Assembly (NCBI GenBank): GCA_937141995.1
Contig: CAKZQX010000471.1
Location: 1 to 6,954, forward strand
Length of the DNA stretch: 6,954 nucleotides
Reading direction: 5' to 3'
From: an uncultured Chloroflexaceae bacterium
GTDB taxonomy: Bacteria; Chloroflexota; Chloroflexia; Chloroflexales; Chloroflexaceae
A program made the translations under genes and the position numbers. The notes beneath the pieces were generated by a model. It made no database searches and was not told the origin of the DNA. It saw only the letters and a program-made list of their open reading frames with translations. Positions 1-5,513 of the stretch are shown piece by piece. Position 1 is the first letter of the stretch; each line of letters opens with the position of its first letter.

Positions 1-179
1 TAAGAGACTGTCTGAAAAGATGATTCACGTCGGTCACACGGCATGCGGGGTGCCCGGCGACACCGGACAGCGCCCCAGGAGTCCCGGCGTCAGCCGGTTC
101 CGGCCACACACCGGCTGACGCCGGGATTCCCGCTCCGGGGCCGTAGCCCATGACCAAAGCCTTTTCAGACAGTCTCTAA
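1..179. mobile_element. MITE-like non-autonomous insertion element
   Basis: Perfect 16-bp terminal inverted repeats lie at 4-19 (GAGACTGTCTGAAAAG) and 161-176. They are flanked by TAA on both sides (1-3 and 177-179), which looks like a 3-bp target duplication, though the window edge hides anything further left. The 173-bp interior has no plausible coding frame, so the element would depend on a transposase made elsewhere. Inside it is a strong stem-loop at 78-130. A TNA-type 3-bp duplication would fit the IS1031 group of the IS5 family, but that assignment is only a guess. A truncated IS remnant is an alternative, but two intact ends argue for a MITE. Confidence 0.75.
78..130. repeat. Strong GC-rich stem-loop inside the MITE
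   Basis: Bases 83-98 (CCCGGCGTCAGCCGGT) are the exact reverse complement of 110-125, giving a 16-bp perfect stem with an 11-nt loop. The stem extends outward to 78/130 with one G-T pair at 81/127. Such internal hairpins are common in bacterial MITEs. No T-run follows, so it is not an intrinsic terminator. Confidence 0.8.
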
Positions 180-186
180 ATACCAC

Positions 187-393
187 GAGTTACGCGGTCG
201 GTTCCAATCCCGGCATGTGCCTGAATAAACGGCCCGACTCGCCTCCGGCAGGGCAGAAGATCCCATTCTTTTTCACAAACATGTTGCACTGTGTGCAACA
301 TGTTTGTGAAAAAGATGAAAAAAGTACCCTGCCACAGGCGGATCTGGCTTCCATCTGCTCAAACGTCCGGTTTGTGTACCCACCGCGTAACTC
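187..393. repeat. Large imperfect palindrome
   Basis: Outer arms 187-198 (GAGTTACGCGGT) and 382-393 are exact reverse complements. Several nested pairs share the same centre near 290: CCGG 210-213/367-370, GCCT 241-244/336-339, GGCAGGG 247-253/327-333, and the core hairpin 267-315. Shared symmetry over about 207 bp argues for one large inverted structure rather than unrelated hairpins. It might be a decayed MITE or a folded leader or small-RNA locus. No clean target duplication was found; TAAAT at 177-181 and 397-401 is a weak candidate. No convincing gene lies in it. Confidence 0.6.
267..315. repeat. Long perfect hairpin, 23-bp stem
   Basis: Arms 267-289 and 293-315 are perfectly complementary with a 3-nt loop (TGT, 290-292). 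The stem is A/T-rich (ACAAACATGTTGCA in the left arm), in contrast with the GC-rich surroundings. If transcribed it would give a long uninterrupted RNA duplex, a plausible RNase III substrate. Its A/G-rich right flank (AAAAAGATGAAAAAAG) reads as a T-run only on the minus strand, so a minus-strand terminator role is conceivable but unsupported. Confidence 0.85.
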
Positions 394-400
394 CTGTAAA
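372..400 (+). promoter_or_regulatory. Weak candidate promoter for the operon
   Basis: TTGTGT at 372-377 and TGTAAA at 395-400 are separated by 17 bp. They match the sigma70 consensus at only 3/6 and 4/6 positions. The location, upstream of the first gene at 509 and overlapping the right arm of the palindrome, is suitable, and a structure-dependent switch is conceivable. It could easily be chance. Confidence 0.22.
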
Positions 401-508
401 TGACAGGACGTACGCGGTACAGCCTGTCCCGACCTGCTGTTAGACCACGAAACGGTCTTCGCCTGCGACCACACATATTGCCAACAACAACATCGAGGAA
501 GACAAACC
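394..508 (+). other. Leader region with small hairpins
   Basis: This stretch links the palindrome to the first gene and holds no credible ORF. Two hairpins are visible. One spans 402-428 (GACAGG/CCTGTC arms with an inner GTAC/GTAC stem and 3-nt loop). The other spans 442-458 (AGACC/GGTCT, 7-nt loop). The octamer TACGCGGT occurs at 191-198 and 412-419 and inverted at 382-389, hinting at a repeated binding site or repeat-derived sequence. A weak promoter-like pair, TTGTGT (372-377) and TGTAAA (395-400) with 17-bp spacing, lies at the palindrome's edge and could serve the operon. No stronger promoter was found. Confidence 0.4.
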
Positions 509-1051
509 ATGCAAAGGCAGTTGTTAACCGTTGAAGAGAGCCGCGAGATAAAGGGGCGCGGGGTGTGTATTACTCCCTTCCTCAGCCATGACCAGATGCC
601 TGAGCCGCCCTGGTTACGGTTTGCCCGGATCGAGTGCCCCGATGGGCAGACCGGATACGCGCGCCTGCGCAGCGAACTGATCTATGATGCCACATCGCTG
701 GAGAAGTTCTATTATGCCTGCTTTCTCAAGAACACACTCGAACAGAATGTTCCTGCTGGTGCAACCATATGGATCTTAGATGATAGTGAAAATGCATTAC
801 TTGCTCTGGCCCTGTTTCTGGCCGCTATAGCGTTACTGCTGGTGTACCGGGCGGTGATGTCCGAAGCATTAACATTACTGGCTGGTTTTATACTGGTTGC
901 CCTGATTGTGGCGTTTGTGGTTACGCTCCAGGGGCGGTTGGTCCACATTCTGCCGTGGCGGCAGGCTGTGCGACGAACGCTAGCACTGCTTGTAATTTCG
1001 CCGATTGCCCTGGGGATTGGCGGACTGCTGGCGAACTGGTGGTTTGGCTAG
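509..1051 (+). CDS. Three-helix membrane protein, unknown function
   Basis: This encodes 180 residues. The start at 509 is supported by AGGAAG at 496-501, seven bases upstream. The first 90 or so residues look soluble, with mixed charge and no signal peptide. The C-terminal half holds three hydrophobic segments at roughly 96-114, 120-140 and 156-177, joined by short loops, with arginines (151, 155, 156) before the last helix. I do not recognise the family. It ends two bases before the methyltransferase start, so the two are probably translationally coupled. Being first in a run that leads into RNA-repair genes, it might tether or sense something at the membrane, but that is only context. Base composition is more mixed than in the ligase genes. 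Confidence 0.75.
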   Translation: MQRQLLTVEESREIKGRGVCITPFLSHDQMPEPPWLRFARIECPDGQTGYARLRSELIYDATSLEKFYYACFLKNTLEQNVPAGATIWILDDSENALLALALFLAAIALLLVYRAVMSEALTLLAGFILVALIVAFVVTLQGRLVHILPWRQAVRRTLALLVISPIALGIGGLLANWWFG

Positions 1052-1053
1052 AA

Positions 1054-1755
1054 ATGAACACTCCACCCACCTACACCCGCCTCGCCGCCGCCTATGTGCG
1101 CGGTCGGCTCAAATATGACCCGGTATGCGCCGCCCAGCCGCACCTCTTCGCGCCGCCGCTGGATGCGCTGGCACCCGAGGCGCTGCAGGCGCTAGTTGAA
1201 CTGGGGCAGGCCCACGGCCTGCGGTTGCATCGCTTCAAGTACACGATGGGGCTGCCGCGTGTGCAGAAGGTGCTCGGTATCCTGCGGGGCATGCAGCCCG
1301 CCGATCTGCTTGACATTGGCAGCGGACGGGGGGCATTTCTCTGGCCGTTGCTCGACGCCTTCCCCCACCTGCCCGTCACCGCTGTGGACACGCTTGACTA
1401 CCGTGTGGCCGACATCCAGGCGGTACGCGATGGTGGCGTCACCACGTTAACGGCGCGGCAGGCCGACGCGATCACGCTCGACTTCCCCGACCGGCAGTTC
1501 GACCTGGTGACCATGCTGGAGGTGCTGGAGCATATCCCCGCCTGCGCGCAGGCACTGGCCGAGGTCTGCCGGGTAGCGCGGCGCTTCCTGCTGCTGTCGG
1601 TGCCATCGCGCCCCGACGACAACCCGGAGCATATTCATCTGTTTAGCGAGCAGCAACTGCGCGAACTGCTGCAACCGCATGCCGCCCGCGTAAGTGTGGA
1701 GCATGTGCATAATCATCTGATTGTAGTGGCGCGGATGCGCACCACTTCATACTGA
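1054..1755 (+). CDS. Class I SAM-dependent methyltransferase
   Basis: This encodes 233 residues with a Rossmann-type methyltransferase core. The SAM-binding motif I is DIGSGRG (87-93). The acidic residue closing strand 2 is D112, and FPDRQFDLVTMLEVLEH spans 144-160, the usual motif around strand 4. About 80 residues precede the core and may recognise the substrate. E156, E159 and H160 form an ExxEH motif, and H193/H195 follow. The metal-binding site of Hen1 RNA 3'-terminal 2'-O-methyltransferases is also built from ExxEH plus a later His. However, EVLEH and EHIHLF strings also occur in ordinary Methyltransf_11/12 proteins, so the substrate is open. I chose the start at 1054, just after the upstream stop; the frame is open back to 955, but that would overlap the membrane gene. 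No clear Shine-Dalgarno is present, consistent with coupling. GTG at 1039 is an alternative start. Confidence 0.85.
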   Translation: MNTPPTYTRLAAAYVRGRLKYDPVCAAQPHLFAPPLDALAPEALQALVELGQAHGLRLHRFKYTMGLPRVQKVLGILRGMQPADLLDIGSGRGAFLWPLLDAFPHLPVTAVDTLDYRVADIQAVRDGGVTTLTARQADAITLDFPDRQFDLVTMLEVLEHIPACAQALAEVCRVARRFLLLSVPSRPDDNPEHIHLFSEQQLRELLQPHAARVSVEHVHNHLIVVARMRTTSY

Positions 1756-1769
1756 TTTATTGTCATAGC

Positions 1770-1796
1770 CACAGAGAACACAGAGGACACCGAGGT
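1770..1796. repeat. Three imperfect 9-nt tandem units
   Basis: CACAGAGAA, CACAGAGGA and CACCGAGGT follow each other directly in the spacer after the methyltransferase. Similar CACAGAG-rich strings recur between genes in some environmental bacteria (from memory). A repeat-derived spacer is more likely than a regulatory site. Confidence 0.5.
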
Positions 1797-1905
1797 GATG
1801 AACGGGAACGTACCGTCCCTGTACCCATTGCGCCCATTCCGAACGGACGCCTGGTCATCGGGAGCCACGATTGTTTTGAACAGGCATGAAGTTGCCGGAC
1901 AGCAC

Positions 1906-1911
1906 AAAGGA
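1906..1911 (+). promoter_or_regulatory. Ribosome binding site deciding the ligase start
   Basis: AAAGGA lies 12 bases before the ATG at 1924. The spacing is long but usable. It supports starting the ligase at 1924 instead of at 1795, where the preceding sequence is the tandem-repeat spacer. Confidence 0.45.
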
Positions 1912-1923
1912 TACTCAGCGTCA

Positions 1924-2709
1924 ATGACACCCATCCACAAATACCCGCGCACGCAGCATATCGCCGGTTCCGGCATTCAGGCCGGGGATGCGGGGCTGGA
2001 TGTCGTCCCCTTCAGCCGGTTGGCCGGACGGCACCTGGTGGTTGAGGAGAAGATGGACGGGGCCAACTGCGCCGTCAGTTTTACGCCGGAGGGTAAGCTG
2101 CTGCTGCAGAGCCGGGGACACTATCTGACCGGCGGCCCCCGCGAACGGCAGTTTCATCTGTTTAAAGCCTGGGCCGGGCGCTACCAGGCCGAGTTGGGGG
2201 CGCTGCTGGGTGAACATTATGTCATGTACGGCGAGTGGCTCTACGCCAAACATACCATCTTCTACACCGATCTGCCGCACTACTTTATGGAGTTTGACAT
2301 CTACGACCGGCAGGCGGACCAGTTTCTGAGCACCGAACGGCGGGCGACGCTGCTGCAGGCTGCGCCGTTTGTGGTCTCGGTGCGGGTGCTGCACAGCGGC
2401 ACCGTGCCATCGTTGGCCGCACTACAGGCGATGATCGGGCGCTCGGCCTTTATCGCGGACAATCACCAGGCGCAACTGCACGCCGCCTGCGCCGAAAACG
2501 GCCTGGACCCGGCGCAGGTCCAGCGCGAAACCGACCCATCGTGGCTGATGGAAGGACTGTATATCAAAACTGAGGAAGCGGGCCGCGTCACCGGGCGCTA
2601 CAAGTATATTCGGGCGGGTTTCCTGCAAACCGTGTTCGACTCGGAGAGCCACTGGCAGGAGCGGCCAATGCTGCCGAACCGCCTGCGGGCTGGGGTGACG
2701 CTGTTTTGA
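1924..2709 (+). CDS. RNA ligase-type nucleotidyltransferase (compact)
   Basis: This encodes 261 residues of the covalent nucleotidyltransferase fold (RNA_ligase, PF09414-type). Such enzymes react with ATP to form a lysyl-AMP, pass AMP to a 5'-phosphate RNA end, and join it to a 3'-OH. Motif I is EKMDGAN (42-48) with the expected adenylated lysine K43. Other motifs are SRG at 63-65 (Ia), YGEW at 102-105 (III), FMEFDIYD at 121-128 (IIIa), EGLYIK at 210-215 (IV) and RYKYIR at 225-230 (V). The protein stops about 30 residues after motif V, so it lacks the C-terminal domain of T4 Rnl2-like enzymes. The frame stays open to ATG 1795, adding 43 residues with no ligase character. MTPIHKYPRT at 1924 is the natural family-like N-terminus, so I start there. 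It follows the methyltransferase by 168 bases and precedes the second ligase by 28. Activity on RNA rather than another polynucleotide is inferred from family and context. Confidence 0.88.
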   Translation: MTPIHKYPRTQHIAGSGIQAGDAGLDVVPFSRLAGRHLVVEEKMDGANCAVSFTPEGKLLLQSRGHYLTGGPRERQFHLFKAWAGRYQAELGALLGEHYVMYGEWLYAKHTIFYTDLPHYFMEFDIYDRQADQFLSTERRATLLQAAPFVVSVRVLHSGTVPSLAALQAMIGRSAFIADNHQAQLHAACAENGLDPAQVQRETDPSWLMEGLYIKTEEAGRVTGRYKYIRAGFLQTVFDSESHWQERPMLPNRLRAGVTLF

Positions 2710-2737
2710 GGTATGCCATGGTTAAGGTGACAGCTAT

Positions 2738-3799
2738 ATGTGGACATTTAACAGTTACGAGAAGATAGCAGAGCAGCCACAGCAGTGGCCCCTCGACGAG
2801 GCCGGCGAGCGGCGGCTTGCCCGGCTGACCTGGGTGGTCACTGAGAAGATCCACGGAGCCAATCTCTGCATTGTCACCGACGGCACGCAGATACGCTGCG
2901 CCAGCCGGCGGCAGTGGCTAACCCCGGCGGATAGCTTCTTCGGTTATCAGACGCTGCTCGCTCAGTTGCATCCGGCCATTCACGCTACCTTCCAATTAAG
3001 TCGGCAATACGCACCGGACCTCAGCCGCGTGGCAATCTATGGCGAGATCTTCGGTGGAGCCTATCCCCACCCGGAGGTGCCGGACGTGCCGCATGTCCAG
3101 CCGGTGCAGACCGGGATCTTCTACACGCCGGGCATTGAGTTCTGCGCCTTTGACCTGGCATGGGAATATGCCCAGGCTGGCCGACCCCGCACCTATGCGG
3201 ACTACGAACTGGCGTTGCGGATCTTTGCACAGGCCGGGGTGTTCCATGCAACTCCGCTGCTGGTGGGCAGTTACGCAGAAGCGCTGAACTATCCGCTCGG
3301 CTTTGTGACGACCATCCCGCGCCGGTTGAAGCTGCCTCCGCTGGCGGATAACCCGGCGGAGGGCGTGGTCATCAAGCCACTGCAGACGAGCAGTATCCCG
3401 ACGCCACGGGGAGAGATCCGGCCCATCCTGAAGCGCAAGATCGCTACATTTGCGGAGGATCGCCGCTACCAGCAGGCGCAGCCGTGGACCGCGTCACCCG
3501 GAAGTGAGCATACCGGGCCGCTGGCCGAGTTGCGCTGGGCTGCCTATCAACTGGTCACGCCCAACCGGCTGCACAATGCCATCTCCAAACTGGGCTATCG
3601 CAGCCACCGCCGGCGCAGTAAGGGGCAGCAGCTTTTTCGCCTGCTGGTGGATGAGATCCAGGCGGAGCTTGCCGGGGAGCAGGAAACCACTCTCGCCATG
3701 CTGAATGCCTACGAACAGCAGCAACTGACCGCCTTCATCCAGGCCGAGGTACGTGTGCTGCTGCGGGAGCATTTCCGGCAGGAGGGGCGACGGGTGTAA
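2738..3799 (+). CDS. T4 Rnl2-like RNA ligase
   Basis: This encodes 353 residues, close to the roughly 330 of T4 RNA ligase 2. It is predicted to seal 3'-OH/5'-phosphate RNA nicks using ATP. Motif I is TEKIHGAN (35-42), with K37 as the AMP acceptor; the EKIHG string is the one in T4 Rnl2. RCASRRQWLTPADSFFGY (53-70) matches the Rnl2 region between motifs Ia and III. Motif III is YGEIFGG (101-107), IIIa EFCAFDLAW (134-142), IV EGVVIK (208-213) and V LKRK (231-234). Residues from about 260 to 353 form a helical, charged C-terminal domain as expected for nick recognition in this group. AAGGTGA at 2724-2730 precedes the ATG by seven bases. One base separates it from the HD-kinase gene. The neighbouring end-healing enzyme supplies exactly the ends this ligase needs. 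Its difference from the adjacent ligase suggests distinct substrates. Confidence 0.93.
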   Translation: MWTFNSYEKIAEQPQQWPLDEAGERRLARLTWVVTEKIHGANLCIVTDGTQIRCASRRQWLTPADSFFGYQTLLAQLHPAIHATFQLSRQYAPDLSRVAIYGEIFGGAYPHPEVPDVPHVQPVQTGIFYTPGIEFCAFDLAWEYAQAGRPRTYADYELALRIFAQAGVFHATPLLVGSYAEALNYPLGFVTTIPRRLKLPPLADNPAEGVVIKPLQTSSIPTPRGEIRPILKRKIATFAEDRRYQQAQPWTASPGSEHTGPLAELRWAAYQLVTPNRLHNAISKLGYRSHRRRSKGQQLFRLLVDEIQAELAGEQETTLAMLNAYEQQQLTAFIQAEVRVLLREHFRQEGRRV

Positions 3800-3800
3800 T

Positions 3801-4970
3801 ATGGTATTATCTCATATCTCCACAACTCCCTACCACTTCCCCCACTGCCCCGTGCCGCCCGATTGGGCGCTGGACTGGCCGGCGCTCGTGCAGCGGTTTG
3901 CCTGGCTGCGGGCGCTCGACGGCGTGCCGCAAAACCCGGTCTACCATGCCGAGGGCGATGTGCTGACCCACACGCGCATGGTGGTTGCAGCCCTGGTCAG
4001 TCTGGATGCCTGGCGCAGCCTGCCGGAGCCGGCCCGGGCGCTGCTCTTTGCCGCCGCGCTGCTGCACGATGTCGGCAAGCCGGCCACCACCCGCACCGAA
4101 CCCGATGGCCGCATCACCTCCAAAAAGCATGCCCAGGTCGGCGCACAGATGGCCCGCACCCTGCTCTACACCGGCGCGAGCATCGACACACCGGTGCCCT
4201 TCCCACAGCGCGAAACCATCGTGCAACTGGTGCGCTATCATGGTCTGCCGTTGTGGGCGCTGGAGCGCGCCGACCCGCAGCGCGAGGTCATCACCGCCGG
4301 CCAGATGGTGCGGCTTGACTGGCTGGCAATCCTGGCCGAAGCCGATGTGCGCGGGCGCATTGCCGCCGACTGCCCCGATCTCCTGGTCAACATTGACCTG
4401 TTCCGCGAGTTCTGCCGGGAGCAGGGCTGCTTCGGGCAACCCTATGCCTTCGCCAATGACCAGAGCCGTATGGACTACTTCCGTACGCCGGGACGTGACC
4501 CGGCCTACGCTGCCTACGACAATACCAGCTTTGAGGTGCTGCTGTTGAGCGGACTGCCGGGGGCGGGCAAAGATACCTGGCTGGCAGCTAACCGGCCCGA
4601 CCTGCCGGTGATCGCGCTGGATGCTCTGCGCGCCGAGTTGGGCGTTGATCCGGCAGATGACCAGGGTGCGGTGGTGCAGACGGCAAAGGCACGCGCCCGC
4701 GAACTGCTGCGCCGGCGGCAACCCTTCGCCTGGAATGCCACCAATATCACGCGATCGTTGCGCCGCCAACTGGTTGACCTGTTCACTGACTATGGCGCGC
4801 GGGCGTGCATCGTCTATGTCGAAGCGCTCTACGCCGAGTTGCTGGCGCGCAACCAGCACCGCCCCGCTGCCGCCGCCGTCCCGGAGAAGGTGATCCAGCG
4901 CCTGCTGCGCCGCCTGGATGTACCCGACCCAACCGAGGCGCAGCGGGTGGAGTGGGTGTATCAGGTTTGA
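3801..4970 (+). CDS. HD-Pnk: HD phosphoesterase fused to polynucleotide kinase
   Basis: This encodes 389 residues in two domains. Residues about 20-215 form an HD phosphohydrolase related to the HD domain of tRNA nucleotidyltransferases. Likely metal ligands are H57, H89-D90 (LLHDVGKP), H110, H147 and D182 (AEADVRGR). Residues about 243-389 form a P-loop kinase of the Pnk type: GLPGAGKDT at 251-259 (K257), D274 after strand 2, WNATN at 311-315, and a basic lid with R350, R354, R367, R370 and R371. This order matches HD-Pnk characterised from Runella slithyformis, whose HD domain removes 2',3'-phosphates and whose kinase phosphorylates 5'-OH ends. The start at 3801 follows the ligase stop by one base; AGGAGG at 3780-3785 is rather distant, so coupling is likely. 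The frame is also open from 3753, inside the ligase gene, which I consider unlikely. Activity here is inferred. Confidence 0.9.
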   Translation: MVLSHISTTPYHFPHCPVPPDWALDWPALVQRFAWLRALDGVPQNPVYHAEGDVLTHTRMVVAALVSLDAWRSLPEPARALLFAAALLHDVGKPATTRTEPDGRITSKKHAQVGAQMARTLLYTGASIDTPVPFPQRETIVQLVRYHGLPLWALERADPQREVITAGQMVRLDWLAILAEADVRGRIAADCPDLLVNIDLFREFCREQGCFGQPYAFANDQSRMDYFRTPGRDPAYAAYDNTSFEVLLLSGLPGAGKDTWLAANRPDLPVIALDALRAELGVDPADDQGAVVQTAKARARELLRRRQPFAWNATNITRSLRRQLVDLFTDYGARACIVYVEALYAELLARNQHRPAAAAVPEKVIQRLLRRLDVPDPTEAQRVEWVYQV

Positions 4971-4991
4971 TTATGTATCAGGAAGAATGCG

Positions 4992-5513
4992 ATGACAACC
5001 CAACCGGTTCCCATCCCCTATGCCTACTGGGTTATTCCAGGTCACCTGCTTGCGGGTGAACATCCCGGCGCAGCCGATGAAACCGAGGCTCGTGGTACGC
5101 TGCAACGCCTGCTGCACGCCGGGATTACGGTCTTTATCGATCTTACTGAAGCGGGGGAGTGGGATGCATACGACCATCTGCTCCAGGAGGCAGCGTGTCC
5201 GGTGACATATCATCGTATCCCAATTGTTGATGGACAGCCACCCTCTGAAGGGCAAATGCGCGAAATTATGTTAATTATTGATGCGGCCCGCGTAGCTCAG
5301 CGTGCCGTGTATGTGCATTGTGCTGCGGGTATCGGGCGTACCGGCGCAGTGGTCGGATGCTACCTGGTCCATCTGGGACGCAACCCACCAGCCGCACTAC
5401 GCGAGATTGCCCGACGGCGGCGCACCCTGCCCAATGGGCATATGCAGTCACCCGCAACGGAGGTACAGCGGCAGTTTGTGCTGCAATGGACTGAAGCAAA
5501 GGAGGAGCGATGA
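4992..5513 (+). CDS. Cysteine-dependent (PTP/DUSP-like) phosphatase
   Basis: This encodes 173 residues with the signature loop HCAAGIGRTG (109-118): nucleophile C110, phosphate-binding R116 and the following T117. D80, in PIVDGQPPS (77-85), is the probable general acid. SPATEVQRQFV (153-163) is a Q-loop-like segment typical of compact bacterial and archaeal dual-specificity phosphatases. There is no signal peptide or membrane segment, so it is cytoplasmic. AGGAAG at 4980-4985 precedes the ATG by six bases. It sits 21 bases after HD-Pnk and overlaps the next gene by four. Most relatives act on phosphoproteins. Some PTP-fold enzymes (baculovirus BVP, animal PIR1/DUSP11) remove phosphates from RNA 5' ends, which would suit this neighbourhood, but the loop residues (AAGIG) differ from their HCTHGxNRTG pattern. 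Confidence 0.88.
   Translation: MTTQPVPIPYAYWVIPGHLLAGEHPGAADETEARGTLQRLLHAGITVFIDLTEAGEWDAYDHLLQEAACPVTYHRIPIVDGQPPSEGQMREIMLIIDAARVAQRAVYVHCAAGIGRTGAVVGCYLVHLGRNPPAALREIARRRRTLPNGHMQSPATEVQRQFVLQWTEAKEER

Noticed and set aside
1..508. CRISPR array or tRNA in the leader region
   Set aside because: The repeats are inverted and palindromic, not regularly spaced direct repeats, and no cloverleaf with the conserved T-loop was found.
190..510. Minus-strand reading frame of 106 codons
   Set aside because: It runs through the palindrome and hairpins, has a low-complexity, Cys-rich translation and resembles no protein; the region is better explained as inverted repeats.
955..1053. N-terminal extension of the methyltransferase
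   Set aside because: It lies entirely within the membrane protein gene, has no Shine-Dalgarno, and its translation is unlike a methyltransferase N-terminus; ATG 1054 fits coupling.
1795..1923. 43-codon extension of the first ligase
   Set aside because: It begins at the end of the tandem-repeat spacer, has no ligase features, and ATG 1924 begins a family-like KYPRT N-terminus with a possible ribosome site.
3807..4859. Minus-strand reading frame of 350 codons opposite HD-Pnk
   Set aside because: It is the antisense shadow of a GC-rich gene. The plus-strand frame carries full HD and P-loop motifs, and the minus translation shows no family motif.
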